Positions 1 through 5,584 of a stretch of DNA of 5,614 nt are shown piece after piece. Each line of letters starts with the position of its first letter. Position 1 is the first letter of the stretch. Both the position numbers and the translations under genes were made by a program. Origin of the DNA: an uncultured Elioraea sp. (GTDB lineage: Bacteria; Pseudomonadota; Alphaproteobacteria; Acetobacterales; Acetobacteraceae). The stretch covers positions 1-5,614 of the forward strand of contig CALKJX010000272.1 in NCBI GenBank assembly GCA_937995555.1, given 5' to 3'. The notes under the pieces are model-generated. The model saw only the letters and a program-made list of their open reading frames with translations. It was not told the DNA's origin and ran no database searches.

Positions 1-217
1 AGAGATTGATCGCCAGGCTCTCGAACAGCACGGTGTCGCCGTCCGCCAGAGCGGGGATCTTCGCATTCGGATTGATCGCGCGGAACGCGTCGGTCTTCAC
101 GCCCTCGGTGAAGTCGGTGGGCACGAGCTCGTACTCCACCCCTGCCTCCTCGGCCGCCATCAGGCAGCGGAAGGCGCGCGAACGGGGAATGCCGTAGATC
201 TTCACGGGGCCGGGCAT
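1..217 (-). CDS. Glutathione S-transferase, N-terminal part (truncated by window edge)
   Basis: Only the first 72 codons are present; the gene runs off the left edge of the window. The reading frame begins at ATG (217-215) and gives the thioredoxin-fold glutathione-binding half of a cytosolic GST. It opens with a beta strand (VKIYGIP), then an SRAFR turn-helix start at residues 13-17 in the usual place of the activating Ser. The cis-proline segment NAKIPAL (51-57, Pro55) and the FES.AI motif (65-70) follow; in the family, Glu66-Ser67 contacts the gamma-glutamyl group of glutathione. The C-terminal helical domain is outside the window, so substrate class cannot be assigned. GSTs conjugate glutathione to electrophiles or act in stress and ring-cleavage pathways. 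A GAGGA Shine-Dalgarno (231-227) lies 9 nt before the ATG, supporting this start. The gene is divergent from the phosphatase gene. Confidence 0.9.
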   Translation of the reverse strand, partial: MPGPVKIYGIPRSRAFRCLMAAEEAGVEYELVPTDFTEGVKTDAFRAINPNAKIPALADGDTVLFESLAINL

Positions 218-254
218 GCGTCGTGGTCCTCGGGGGGTTGCGGATGGATGCCCG

Positions 255-283
255 AGCCTAGCCCGCCAGGTGCCGGACGTCAT
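255..283 (-). promoter_or_regulatory. Candidate sigma-70 promoter for the GST gene
   Basis: On the minus strand an ATGACG hexamer (283-278, 4 of 6 matches to TTGACA) is followed by a 17-nt spacer and TAGGCT (260-255, 3 of 6 matches to TATAAT). Transcription would start near 248, leaving a short leader with the GAGGA ribosome-binding site before the ATG at 217. The -10 match is weak, but a very similar TGACG/TAGGCTC arrangement stands in front of dctP, which strengthens both calls. This is prediction from sequence only. Confidence 0.4.
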
Positions 284-317
284 CCGGGCGCCGGCTTGCG
301 CCCGCCCCGGCGCTCGG
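284..317 (+). repeat. GC-rich inverted repeat upstream of the phosphatase start
   Basis: Bases 284-294 (CCGGGCGCCGG) pair with 307-317 (CCGGCGCTCGG) over 11 positions around a 12-nt loop. The one non-Watson-Crick position (287 with 314) is a G-U wobble in plus-sense RNA and would be an A-C mismatch in minus-sense RNA. The right arm ends 13 nt before the GTG at 331, and the left arm directly abuts the candidate -35 of the GST promoter. It could be an mRNA hairpin limiting phosphatase translation, or an operator in the divergent region. Chance inverted repeats are common in DNA this GC-rich. Confidence 0.4.
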
Positions 318-330
318 CCATCTCTGCCGC

Positions 331-999
331 GTGACCGCCTCCTCCTTCGCGCTCGACACGACCTCGGGCCGGCTCCGTGCCTGGGCCGACGCGCTGTTCG
401 TCGACCACGCGGTGTTGCGCCTCGGCTGGCGCAACCGCGGCGTGGTGGAGGCGGGGCGGCTCTATCGCTCGAACCAGCCGCTGCCGTTCCAGCTCGCGCT
501 GGAGGCCCGGCGCGGCATCCGCACGGTGCTGAACCTGCGCGGGCAGCGCGACTGCGGCTCGGACGTGCTGGCGCGCGAGGCCTGCGCCCGCCTCGGCCTG
601 ACGATGATCGACGCGCCGTTCGAAAGCCGCTGCGCGCCGCACAAGGACCGCATCCTGCGCCTCGCCGGGCTGTTCGAGACGATCGCCTACCCGGCGCTGA
701 TCCACTGCAAGTCGGGCGCGGACCGGGCGGGGCTCGTTGCGGCGGTCTATCTGCTTCTGCGCGGCCGCCCGGTCGAGGAGGCGGCGCGGCAGCTCTCCTG
801 GCGCTACGGCCATGTCGCCGCCGGCAGGACCGGCATCCTCGATGCGTTCCTCGATCGCTACGCGGCCGCGCACGCCGCGAGCGGGATCGGCTTCCTCGAC
901 TGGGTGCGCGGCGCCTATGACGAGCAGGCGCTGCGCGCGGACTTCCGCGCCGGGCGCCTCGGCACCTTCATCACCGACCGTCTGCTGCGGCGGGAGTAG
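331..999 (+). CDS. Cys-based protein phosphatase, dual-specificity/tyrosine phosphatase superfamily
   Basis: A 222-residue cytoplasmic protein without signal peptide or membrane segment. The P-loop HCKSGADRAG starts at His125, giving catalytic Cys126 and phosphate-binding Arg132 in the HCX5R pattern. Asp94 (TMIDAPF) lies 32 residues before the Cys, a fitting position for the general acid. The N-terminal half carries LYRSNQP (44-50) and VLNLRG (66-71), typical of compact DSP-like phosphatases. After the P-loop come RYGH (158-161), TGILD (167-171) and FLDWV (188-192), which I recall as conserved in an uncharacterised alphaproteobacterial branch. Family chemistry is phosphoester hydrolysis through a phospho-Cys intermediate; the substrate may be protein, lipid or another phosphate and is unknown. 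The GTG at 331 is the first start codon after the in-frame stop at 259-261, but no clear Shine-Dalgarno precedes it. The 3' end overlaps the convergent ABC gene by 29 bp. Confidence 0.87.
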   Translation: MTASSFALDTTSGRLRAWADALFVDHAVLRLGWRNRGVVEAGRLYRSNQPLPFQLALEARRGIRTVLNLRGQRDCGSDVLAREACARLGLTMIDAPFESRCAPHKDRILRLAGLFETIAYPALIHCKSGADRAGLVAAVYLLLRGRPVEEAARQLSWRYGHVAAGRTGILDAFLDRYAAAHAASGIGFLDWVRGAYDEQALRADFRAGRLGTFITDRLLRRE

Positions 1000-2749
1000 G
1001 CTCCGCCGCGAAGGCCTGCGCCGCGACCAGCCGCGCATAGGCGCCGCCCCGCGCGAGCAGCGCCTCGTGCGGCCCGTCCTCGACCACGCGGCCGGCCTCG
1101 AGCACCACGATCCGATCGGCAGAGCGCACGGTGGAGAGCCGGTGCGCGATCACCACGGTGGTGCGCCCGGCGCGCAGCCGCTCGAGCGCCGCCTGCACGC
1201 GCGCTTCCGTCTCGGCATCCAGCGCGCTGGTCGCCTCGTCGAGCAGCAGGATGCGCGGATCGCGCAACAGCGCGCGGGCGAGCGCGATGCGCTGGCGCTG
1301 GCCGCCGGAGAGCCTGAGGCCGCGATCGCCGACCCGCGTGCCGTAGCCTTCGGGCAGCGCGGCGATGAACGCATGGGCCTCGGCGGCGCGCGCCGCCGCC
1401 TCGATCTCGGCCTCCGGGGCGTCGAGCCGGCCGAACGCGATGTTGGCGCGCACCGTGTCGTCGAACAGCACCACCTCCTGGCTGACGAGCGCGATCGCGC
1501 GGCGGAGTGAGGCGAGCGTGACGCTGCGCAGGTCCTGCCCGTCGATCCGCACGCGCCCTTCGGTCGGGTCGGCGAAGCGGGGGATCAGGTTGACCAGCGT
1601 GGTCTTGCCGGCCCCCGAAGCGCCGACCACGGCGACCGTGGTTCCAGGCGCGATCTCGAGCGAGACGTCGTGCAGGGCGGGTCCGTCGCTTCCATAGCGG
1701 AACGAGACGCGCTCGAACACGATCCGCCCCGGCCCGGACCCGAGCGGCACCGCCTCCGGCGCGTCGGCGACCTGCGGGGTCTCGTCGATCAGCGCGAAGC
1801 ACCGCGCGACCGCCGCCGCCCCCTCCTGCAACGCGACCGACAGCGTGCCGAGCGCGCGCATGGGCCGCGCCGCGATCAGCAGGGCGGCCACGAACCCGGT
1901 GAACTGCCCGGCCGAGGCGGCGCCCGACGCGATGCGCCAGCCCGCGAAGGCGATCACGCCCGCGACCGCGACCCCGCCCATCGCCTCCAGCACCGGATCG
2001 ACGCGGGCGCGGCCGCGCACCACGCGCATCAGGGAATCGAACCAGGTGCGGAACGCGCGGCCGGCGCGGGCGCGCTCGTAGTCCTCGAGCCCGTAGGCGC
2101 GCACCATGCGCGCGCCTGTCAGGCTCTCGGTCAGCAGCGCGACCACCTCGCCCGCCTGCTCCTGCTGCGCCTTCGAGGCGCGGCGCATCCGCGTGCCGAT
2201 GGCGTTGATGGGGACGACGGCGATCGGCACGACCAGCAGGGCGAAGGCCGTCAGCACCCAGTCGAGCCAGAGCATCGCCGCGACCAGCGCGACCACGGTC
2301 AGCGCATCGACCACGCCGGCGACGGCGCGCGAGAGGCTCTCGCGGATCACCGCGACATCGTTGGTGAAGCGCGAGACGAAGCGGCCGGTGGGCTCGGCCT
2401 GCAGCCGCGCGAGATCGGCGGCGAGCAGCCGGTCGAACATCGCGCGCTGCAGCGACAGCACGACACCGAGCACCACGCGCTGCATCAACACGACCTGCGC
2501 GTACTGCGCGGCGGCCTTGGCGCAGACGACCAGGATCGCGACCAGCGGCACGAGCCAGATCACGCGGGAATCGCGCGCCTCGAACAGCCGGTACGCCCAG
2601 TCGATCACCACGGGATAGAGGCCGGTGGCACCCGACACCACCGCCATCAGCGCGAACACGGCGAGCAGGCGGCGGGACTCGCCCTGCGCATGGTCGCGCC
2701 AGAGGCGGCGGCCGAGCGGGCCGAGCGCGGGATCGGGCGGTCGGGTCAT
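971..2749 (-). CDS. MsbA-like ABC exporter, fused permease and ATPase (half-transporter)
   Basis: 592 residues, the usual size of a type IV (MsbA/multidrug) half-exporter that works as a homodimer in the inner membrane. Residues about 28-305 hold six hydrophobic segments (roughly 28-50, 63-85, 143-162, 166-185, 257-278, 283-300). Cytoplasmic coupling regions lie between them, including TGRFVSRFTNDV (121-132) and LTGARMVRAYG (210-220). The ATPase domain is complete: A-loop Tyr352, Walker A GASGAGKT (376-383, Lys382), Q-loop Gln424, X-loop TRVGDRG (471-477), signature LSGGQ (480-484), Walker B ILLLDE (500-505, catalytic Glu505), D-loop SALD (508-511) and H-loop His536. The family moves lipid A core, phospholipids, drugs or peptides; the cargo here cannot be read from sequence, so msbA is not assigned. 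ATG at 2749 has GAGG 5 nt upstream. The gene follows dctM by 25 nt and is probably read from the TRAP transcript. Confidence 0.94.
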   Translation of the reverse strand: MTRPPDPALGPLGRRLWRDHAQGESRRLLAVFALMAVVSGATGLYPVVIDWAYRLFEARDSRVIWLVPLVAILVVCAKAAAQYAQVVLMQRVVLGVVLSLQRAMFDRLLAADLARLQAEPTGRFVSRFTNDVAVIRESLSRAVAGVVDALTVVALVAAMLWLDWVLTAFALLVVPIAVVPINAIGTRMRRASKAQQEQAGEVVALLTESLTGARMVRAYGLEDYERARAGRAFRTWFDSLMRVVRGRARVDPVLEAMGGVAVAGVIAFAGWRIASGAASAGQFTGFVAALLIAARPMRALGTLSVALQEGAAAVARCFALIDETPQVADAPEAVPLGSGPGRIVFERVSFRYGSDGPALHDVSLEIAPGTTVAVVGASGAGKTTLVNLIPRFADPTEGRVRIDGQDLRSVTLASLRRAIALVSQEVVLFDDTVRANIAFGRLDAPEAEIEAAARAAEAHAFIAALPEGYGTRVGDRGLRLSGGQRQRIALARALLRDPRILLLDEATSALDAETEARVQAALERLRAGRTTVVIAHRLSTVRSADRIVVLEAGRVVEDGPHEALLARGGAYARLVAAQAFAAEPTPAAADGR

Positions 2750-2774
2750 GCGCGCCTCATAGCACGCGCGCCTC
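2750..2774 (-). promoter_or_regulatory. dctM/ABC intercistronic leader with duplicated ribosome-binding site
   Basis: In mRNA sense, the 9-nt block GAGGCGCGC occurs twice (2774-2766 and 2758-2750) separated by GTGCTAT. The second copy is the Shine-Dalgarno for the ABC exporter ATG at 2749. The first copy stands at exactly the same spacing from a GTG (2765-2763), which opens a two-codon frame GTG-CTA-TGA. An ATG at 2760-2758 opens a four-codon frame (MRRA) whose TGA overlaps the ABC ATG by 4 nt. No terminator-like stem with a T run is present, which supports co-transcription of dctM and the ABC gene. Whether the mini-frames are translated is unknown. Confidence 0.45.
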
Positions 2775-4058
2775 TCACCCCAGCACCAGCCGCGGCAGCC
2801 AGGTCGCGAGCGGCGGATGCAGCGTCACGGCAAGCAGCACCGCGACCAGCGGCGCGAGCCACGGCACGATCGCGCGCGTCAGGCGGTCGAACGGCATGCC
2901 GGCGATGCGCGCGGTGACGAACAGCACGATGCCCACGGGTGGGGTGATCGTGCCGATCATCAGGTTGAGCACGAAGATCAGGCCGAAATGCACCGGGTCT
3001 ATGCCGAAGCCGGCTGCCGCCGGCACCAGGATCGGCACCAGCACCAGCATCGCCGCGATCGCCTCCATCACCATGCCCACCAGCAGCAGCACGAGGTTCA
3101 CCGCCAGCAGGAACAGCAGCGGATCGCCGACGGTCGCGACGATCATCGGCCCCAGCATCTGCGGGATGCGCGAGAGCGAGAGGCACCAGGCCAGCGCGGT
3201 CGCGGTCATCAGCAGTGCGAGCACAACGCCGGTGGTCTCGACCGTCTCGGCGAGCAGGCGCGGCAGATGCGCGAGCGGCAGCGAGCGGTAGATCGCCAGC
3301 CCCAGCAGCAGCGCGTAGCCGGCCGCGACCGCCGCCGCCTCGGTCGGCGTGAACAGCCCCGAGACCAGCCCGCCGAACAGGATCACCGGTGTCAGCAGCG
3401 ACAGGAAGGCGTCGGCGAAGGCGCGCGCGAGCCCGCTCATGCCGGGGAAGGGCGCGCGCGGCAGGCCCCTGCGGCGCGCCACCATCACGACCAGCGCCAT
3501 CAGCGCCCCCGCCATCAGCAGGCCCGGGATCACGCCGGCGAGGAACAGCGCGCCGATCGAGACATCCGCGCTCACCGCATAGATCACCATCGGCAGCGAG
3601 GGCGGAATGATCGGCCCGATCGTCGCCGAGGCGGCCGTCACCGAGGCCGCCGTCTCGTCGTCGTAGCCGGCATCGCGCATCGCCTTGATCTCGATCGTGC
3701 CGATGCCGCCCGCATCCGCCACCGCCGAGCCCGACATGCCGGCGAACAGCACGCTGGCGACGATGTTGGCGTGGCAGAGCCCGCCGCGGAGCCACCCCAC
3801 CGCGGCGGTGGCGAAGCGGAAGATCCGCTCCGTCACGCCGGAGGCGTTCATCACGTTGCCCATCAGGATGAACAGCGGGGCGGCGAGCAGCGGGAAGGAG
3901 TTCGCCGCCTGCGCCATCCGCTGCGGCACGATCCCCAGCGGGATCCCCGCCTGCCAGACGAACGCGAAGGAGGCGAGGCCGAGGCCCGCAAACAGCGGCA
4001 GGCCGAGGAACAGCGAGACGAGCCAGAGCCCGAGCACGACCAGCATCGTCTCGGTCAC
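2775..4058 (-). CDS. dctM: TRAP transporter large permease subunit (DctM)
   Basis: 427 residues, the standard length for DctM, the large multi-spanning subunit that carries out Na+-driven substrate translocation in the inner membrane. It is hydrophobic throughout with family hallmarks. These are PLFILMGNVM (61-70), GMSGSAVADAGGIGTIEI (107-124), ATIGPIIPPS (145-154), SGLFTPTEAA (233-242), and MEAIAAMLVLVPILVP (331-346) with LMIGTITPPVG (366-376) in the second half. These correspond to the two inverted halves of the ion-transporter superfamily fold. The start is GTG at 4058, whose GTGA overlaps the dctQ stop by 4 nt and has GGGAG 8 nt upstream. An in-frame ATG at 4046 would be 20 nt from that site and is less likely. 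The open frame continues upstream to 4178, but that extension is a dctQ shadow and would be non-hydrophobic. It pairs with dctQ to form the membrane complex. Confidence 0.95.
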   Translation of the reverse strand: MTETMLVVLGLWLVSLFLGLPLFAGLGLASFAFVWQAGIPLGIVPQRMAQAANSFPLLAAPLFILMGNVMNASGVTERIFRFATAAVGWLRGGLCHANIVASVLFAGMSGSAVADAGGIGTIEIKAMRDAGYDDETAASVTAASATIGPIIPPSLPMVIYAVSADVSIGALFLAGVIPGLLMAGALMALVVMVARRRGLPRAPFPGMSGLARAFADAFLSLLTPVILFGGLVSGLFTPTEAAAVAAGYALLLGLAIYRSLPLAHLPRLLAETVETTGVVLALLMTATALAWCLSLSRIPQMLGPMIVATVGDPLLFLLAVNLVLLLVGMVMEAIAAMLVLVPILVPAAAGFGIDPVHFGLIFVLNLMIGTITPPVGIVLFVTARIAGMPFDRLTRAIVPWLAPLVAVLLAVTLHPPLATWLPRLVLG

Positions 4059-4528
4059 GGCGAGCGCTCCCGGCGCAGCAGCGACGCGATCCCGGCGAGC
4101 GCGGTCAGGATCAGCCCGAGCGCGGCGATCGGCACCGGGATGTAGAGCAGCGCGGACGGGAGCGGCAGGCTCACCCACTCGACGTCCCAGTTGCGCCCGA
4201 TCAGCGCCGGCGCCTCGCGCAGCAGCAGCAGCGCGAACACGATGACGAGCGCGTGCAGCACGATCGCCAGCGCCGTGCGCGCGGACGGCGGCAGCCGGTT
4301 CAGCACCGCCTCGATGCGGATATGCGAGCCGTTGCGCGCGGCGATCACGATCCCGACGAAGCCGGTCCAGACCAGCAGGTGCTGGGCGGCCTCCTCGGTC
4401 CAGGCGAGCGGGTGGGCGAAGGCGCGCGCGCCGACGCCGACCAGCACGGTCAGCAGCAGCGCGAGCAGCAGGGTCGCGGCCGCGGCGGCGAGCACCTGCC
4501 CCGCCGCCGCGCCGAGACGCGCGATCAA
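4055..4528 (-). CDS. dctQ: TRAP transporter small permease subunit (DctQ)
   Basis: 157 residues with four predicted membrane helices (about 12-33, 51-65, 84-105, 127-151), the standard DctQ design. The family motif WTEEAAQHLLVWTGFVG (43-59) is followed by AARNGSHI (63-70). DctQ is the small membrane subunit that pairs with DctM and is required for uptake. I place the start at TTG (4528-4526), which forms a TTGA overlap with the dctP stop and gives a complete first helix. No ATG or GTG in this frame lies close upstream, and the frame further upstream is antisense-like arginine-rich sequence that reads dctP out of frame. The alternative GTG at 4495-4493 would shorten the protein to 146 residues and clip helix 1. 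There is no clear Shine-Dalgarno before the TTG, so translation probably depends on coupling to dctP. Confidence 0.9.
   Translation of the reverse strand: MIARLGAAAGQVLAAAAATLLLALLLTVLVGVGARAFAHPLAWTEEAAQHLLVWTGFVGIVIAARNGSHIRIEAVLNRLPPSARTALAIVLHALVIVFALLLLREAPALIGRNWDVEWVSLPLPSALLYIPVPIAALGLILTALAGIASLLRRERSP
4067..4071 (-). promoter_or_regulatory. Ribosome-binding site deciding the dctM start
   Basis: GGGAG on the minus strand lies inside the end of dctQ, 8 nt before the GTG at 4058. This spacing favours the GTG over the downstream ATG at 4046. Confidence 0.6.
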
Positions 4529-5508
4529 AGGGCTGCGAGCGTGTCGAAGGTGCCCTGGCCCCAGCGGTCGGCGAACTGTGCGGGCACCTTCGCCAGAACG
4601 GGCGCGCGGAACGCGGCCACGTCCACCTCGATCACCTCCATGCCGGCACCCTTCAGCGTCGCGACCAGCTCGCCCTCCTGGCGCGCGAGCTCGGCGTCCT
4701 GCCATCGCGCGGCCGCGGCGATCGCTGCTTCGAGCGCATCGCGGTCGGAGGCTGCGAGCGAACGCCAGAACGCCTCGTTCACGATCGGCATGCGCGGGGT
4801 GATGATGTGGCCGGTCAGCACGAGATGCTTCTGCACCTCGAACAGCTTCGCCGAGTGGATGGTCGGCAGCGGGTTCTCCTGCCCGTCCACCGCGCCCTGG
4901 GCGAGCGCGAGGTAGAGTTCGGGGAAGGCGATCGGCGTCGGCCGCCCGCCCCACGCCTCGACCATGGCGCGGAACACATCGACGGGCGGCACGCGCAGGC
5001 GGAAGCCGGCCATGTCGCCCACCGCGCGCACCGGCTTGGCGGCCGACGAGGTCAGGTGGCGCTTGCCGTAGTAGGTGATGCCGATCATGCGCATGCCGCG
5101 CCGCGCGACGAGCTGCTCGTTCAGCCGCGCGAAGATCGGCGTGGCCGCGACCTTCGCCATGTGCGCGGCATCGCGCCACAGATAGGGCGCCTCGATCACC
5201 GAGAGCGGCGGCAGGAACGCGGCGAGCGCGCCGGCACCGTCGGTGGTGAACTGCAGCGCGCCGGTCGAGACGGCCTCCATCATGTCGCGCCCGGAGCCGA
5301 GCTGGCCGCCGGGGAAGGACTGGATCTCCAGCCGCCCGCCCGTCTTCTCGCGCACCTCGCGCGCGATCCGGTCCACCATCTGCACCTGCGGATGGTTGGC
5401 GGGCAGCTGTTCGCCCCAGCGGATCGCGCGCGGCTGGGCGCGCAGCGGCAGCGGGGCGGCGAGGGCGGCGGCGGCGCCGAGCACGGCGCGGCGCGTGATC
5501 CTGGTCAT
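4525..5508 (-). CDS. dctP: TRAP transporter periplasmic substrate-binding protein (DctP family)
   Basis: 327 residues, normal for a DctP-type extracytoplasmic binding protein. The N-terminus has a signal peptide with a twin-arginine look: TRRAVL (5-10, Arg6-Arg7), a hydrophobic Ala/Leu stretch to about residue 22, and likely cleavage after Ala24 (LRA/QP). Mature features include GGQLGSGRDMMEAVSTGAL (67-85), APYLW (107-111), GFRLRVP (168-174), ELYLALAQGAVDGQENP (197-213) and VLTGH (230-234). In characterised TRAP binding proteins the Arg of this RVP segment (Arg172 here) makes a salt bridge to the substrate carboxylate. An organic acid is therefore the expected ligand, but which one cannot be told. 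ATG at 5508 has GAGGAAA upstream and the signal peptide begins directly, so the start is secure. Its TGA overlaps the dctQ TTG. First gene of the dctP-dctQ-dctM-ABC run. Confidence 0.95.
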   Translation of the reverse strand: MTRITRRAVLGAAAALAAPLPLRAQPRAIRWGEQLPANHPQVQMVDRIAREVREKTGGRLEIQSFPGGQLGSGRDMMEAVSTGALQFTTDGAGALAAFLPPLSVIEAPYLWRDAAHMAKVAATPIFARLNEQLVARRGMRMIGITYYGKRHLTSSAAKPVRAVGDMAGFRLRVPPVDVFRAMVEAWGGRPTPIAFPELYLALAQGAVDGQENPLPTIHSAKLFEVQKHLVLTGHIITPRMPIVNEAFWRSLAASDRDALEAAIAAAARWQDAELARQEGELVATLKGAGMEVIEVDVAAFRAPVLAKVPAQFADRWGQGTFDTLAAL

Positions 5509-5513
5509 CGGCG

Positions 5514-5520
5514 TTTCCTC
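5514..5520 (-). promoter_or_regulatory. Strong Shine-Dalgarno for dctP
   Basis: GAGGAAA ends 5 nt before the ATG at 5508. It is the best ribosome-binding site in the four-gene run, consistent with the binding protein being needed in excess over the membrane subunits. Confidence 0.7.
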
Positions 5521-5548
5521 GTCTGTTGCGCCATCGTGGCGACCCCGG

Positions 5549-5576
5549 AGCCTAGCCGGGCCGCGTGCCGCGTCAA
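5549..5576 (-). promoter_or_regulatory. Candidate sigma-70 promoter of the TRAP/ABC operon
   Basis: On the minus strand TTGACG (5576-5571, 5 of 6 to consensus) is followed by a 16-nt spacer and TAGGCT (5554-5549, 3 of 6). Transcription would begin near 5542, giving a leader of about 34 nt that contains the dctP Shine-Dalgarno. The -10 is weak by E. coli standards, but the same TAGGCTC element is found in front of the GST gene. No clear operator palindrome is visible, so the regulator is not indicated. Confidence 0.45.
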
Positions 5577-5584
5577 CGAGGCGG

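Noticed and set aside
216..920. Plus-strand 234-codon frame overlapping the phosphatase
   Set aside because: Arg/Pro/Ala-rich alternate frame; the overlapping frame at 331-999 contains an intact HCX5R phosphatase.
280..1038. Minus-strand 252-codon frame antisense to the phosphatase
   Set aside because: The composition is antisense-like and no motif is recognisable; it also conflicts with a well-supported gene.
1670..2917. Plus-strand open frame of 415 codons antisense to the ABC exporter
   Set aside because: Its product is a low-complexity mix of Arg, His, Asp, Gly and Ala with no recognisable fold, typical of antisense frames in GC-rich genes. The opposite strand carries a complete ABC exporter with all motifs.
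2746..3795. Minus-strand 349-codon frame overlapping dctM
   Set aside because: It is an Arg/Ala/Asp-rich out-of-frame shadow of dctM. Only its last few codons before the ABC start are noted, as a possible mini-ORF.
2817..4145. Plus-strand open frame of 442 codons antisense to dctM
   Set aside because: The product is rich in His, Arg, Gln and Asp, the antisense image of hydrophobic DctM codons. It shows no domain and no ribosome-binding site.
4059..4178. 40-residue N-terminal extension of dctM
   Set aside because: It reads dctQ out of frame and is not hydrophobic. The GTG at 4058 has a good ribosome-binding site, a 4-nt overlap and gives the family's standard length.
4529..5179. Long N-terminal extension of the dctQ frame into dctP
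   Set aside because: The upstream residues are Arg/Ala/Gly-rich out-of-frame dctP sequence. DctQ proteins begin just before the first membrane helix, matching the TTG at 4528.
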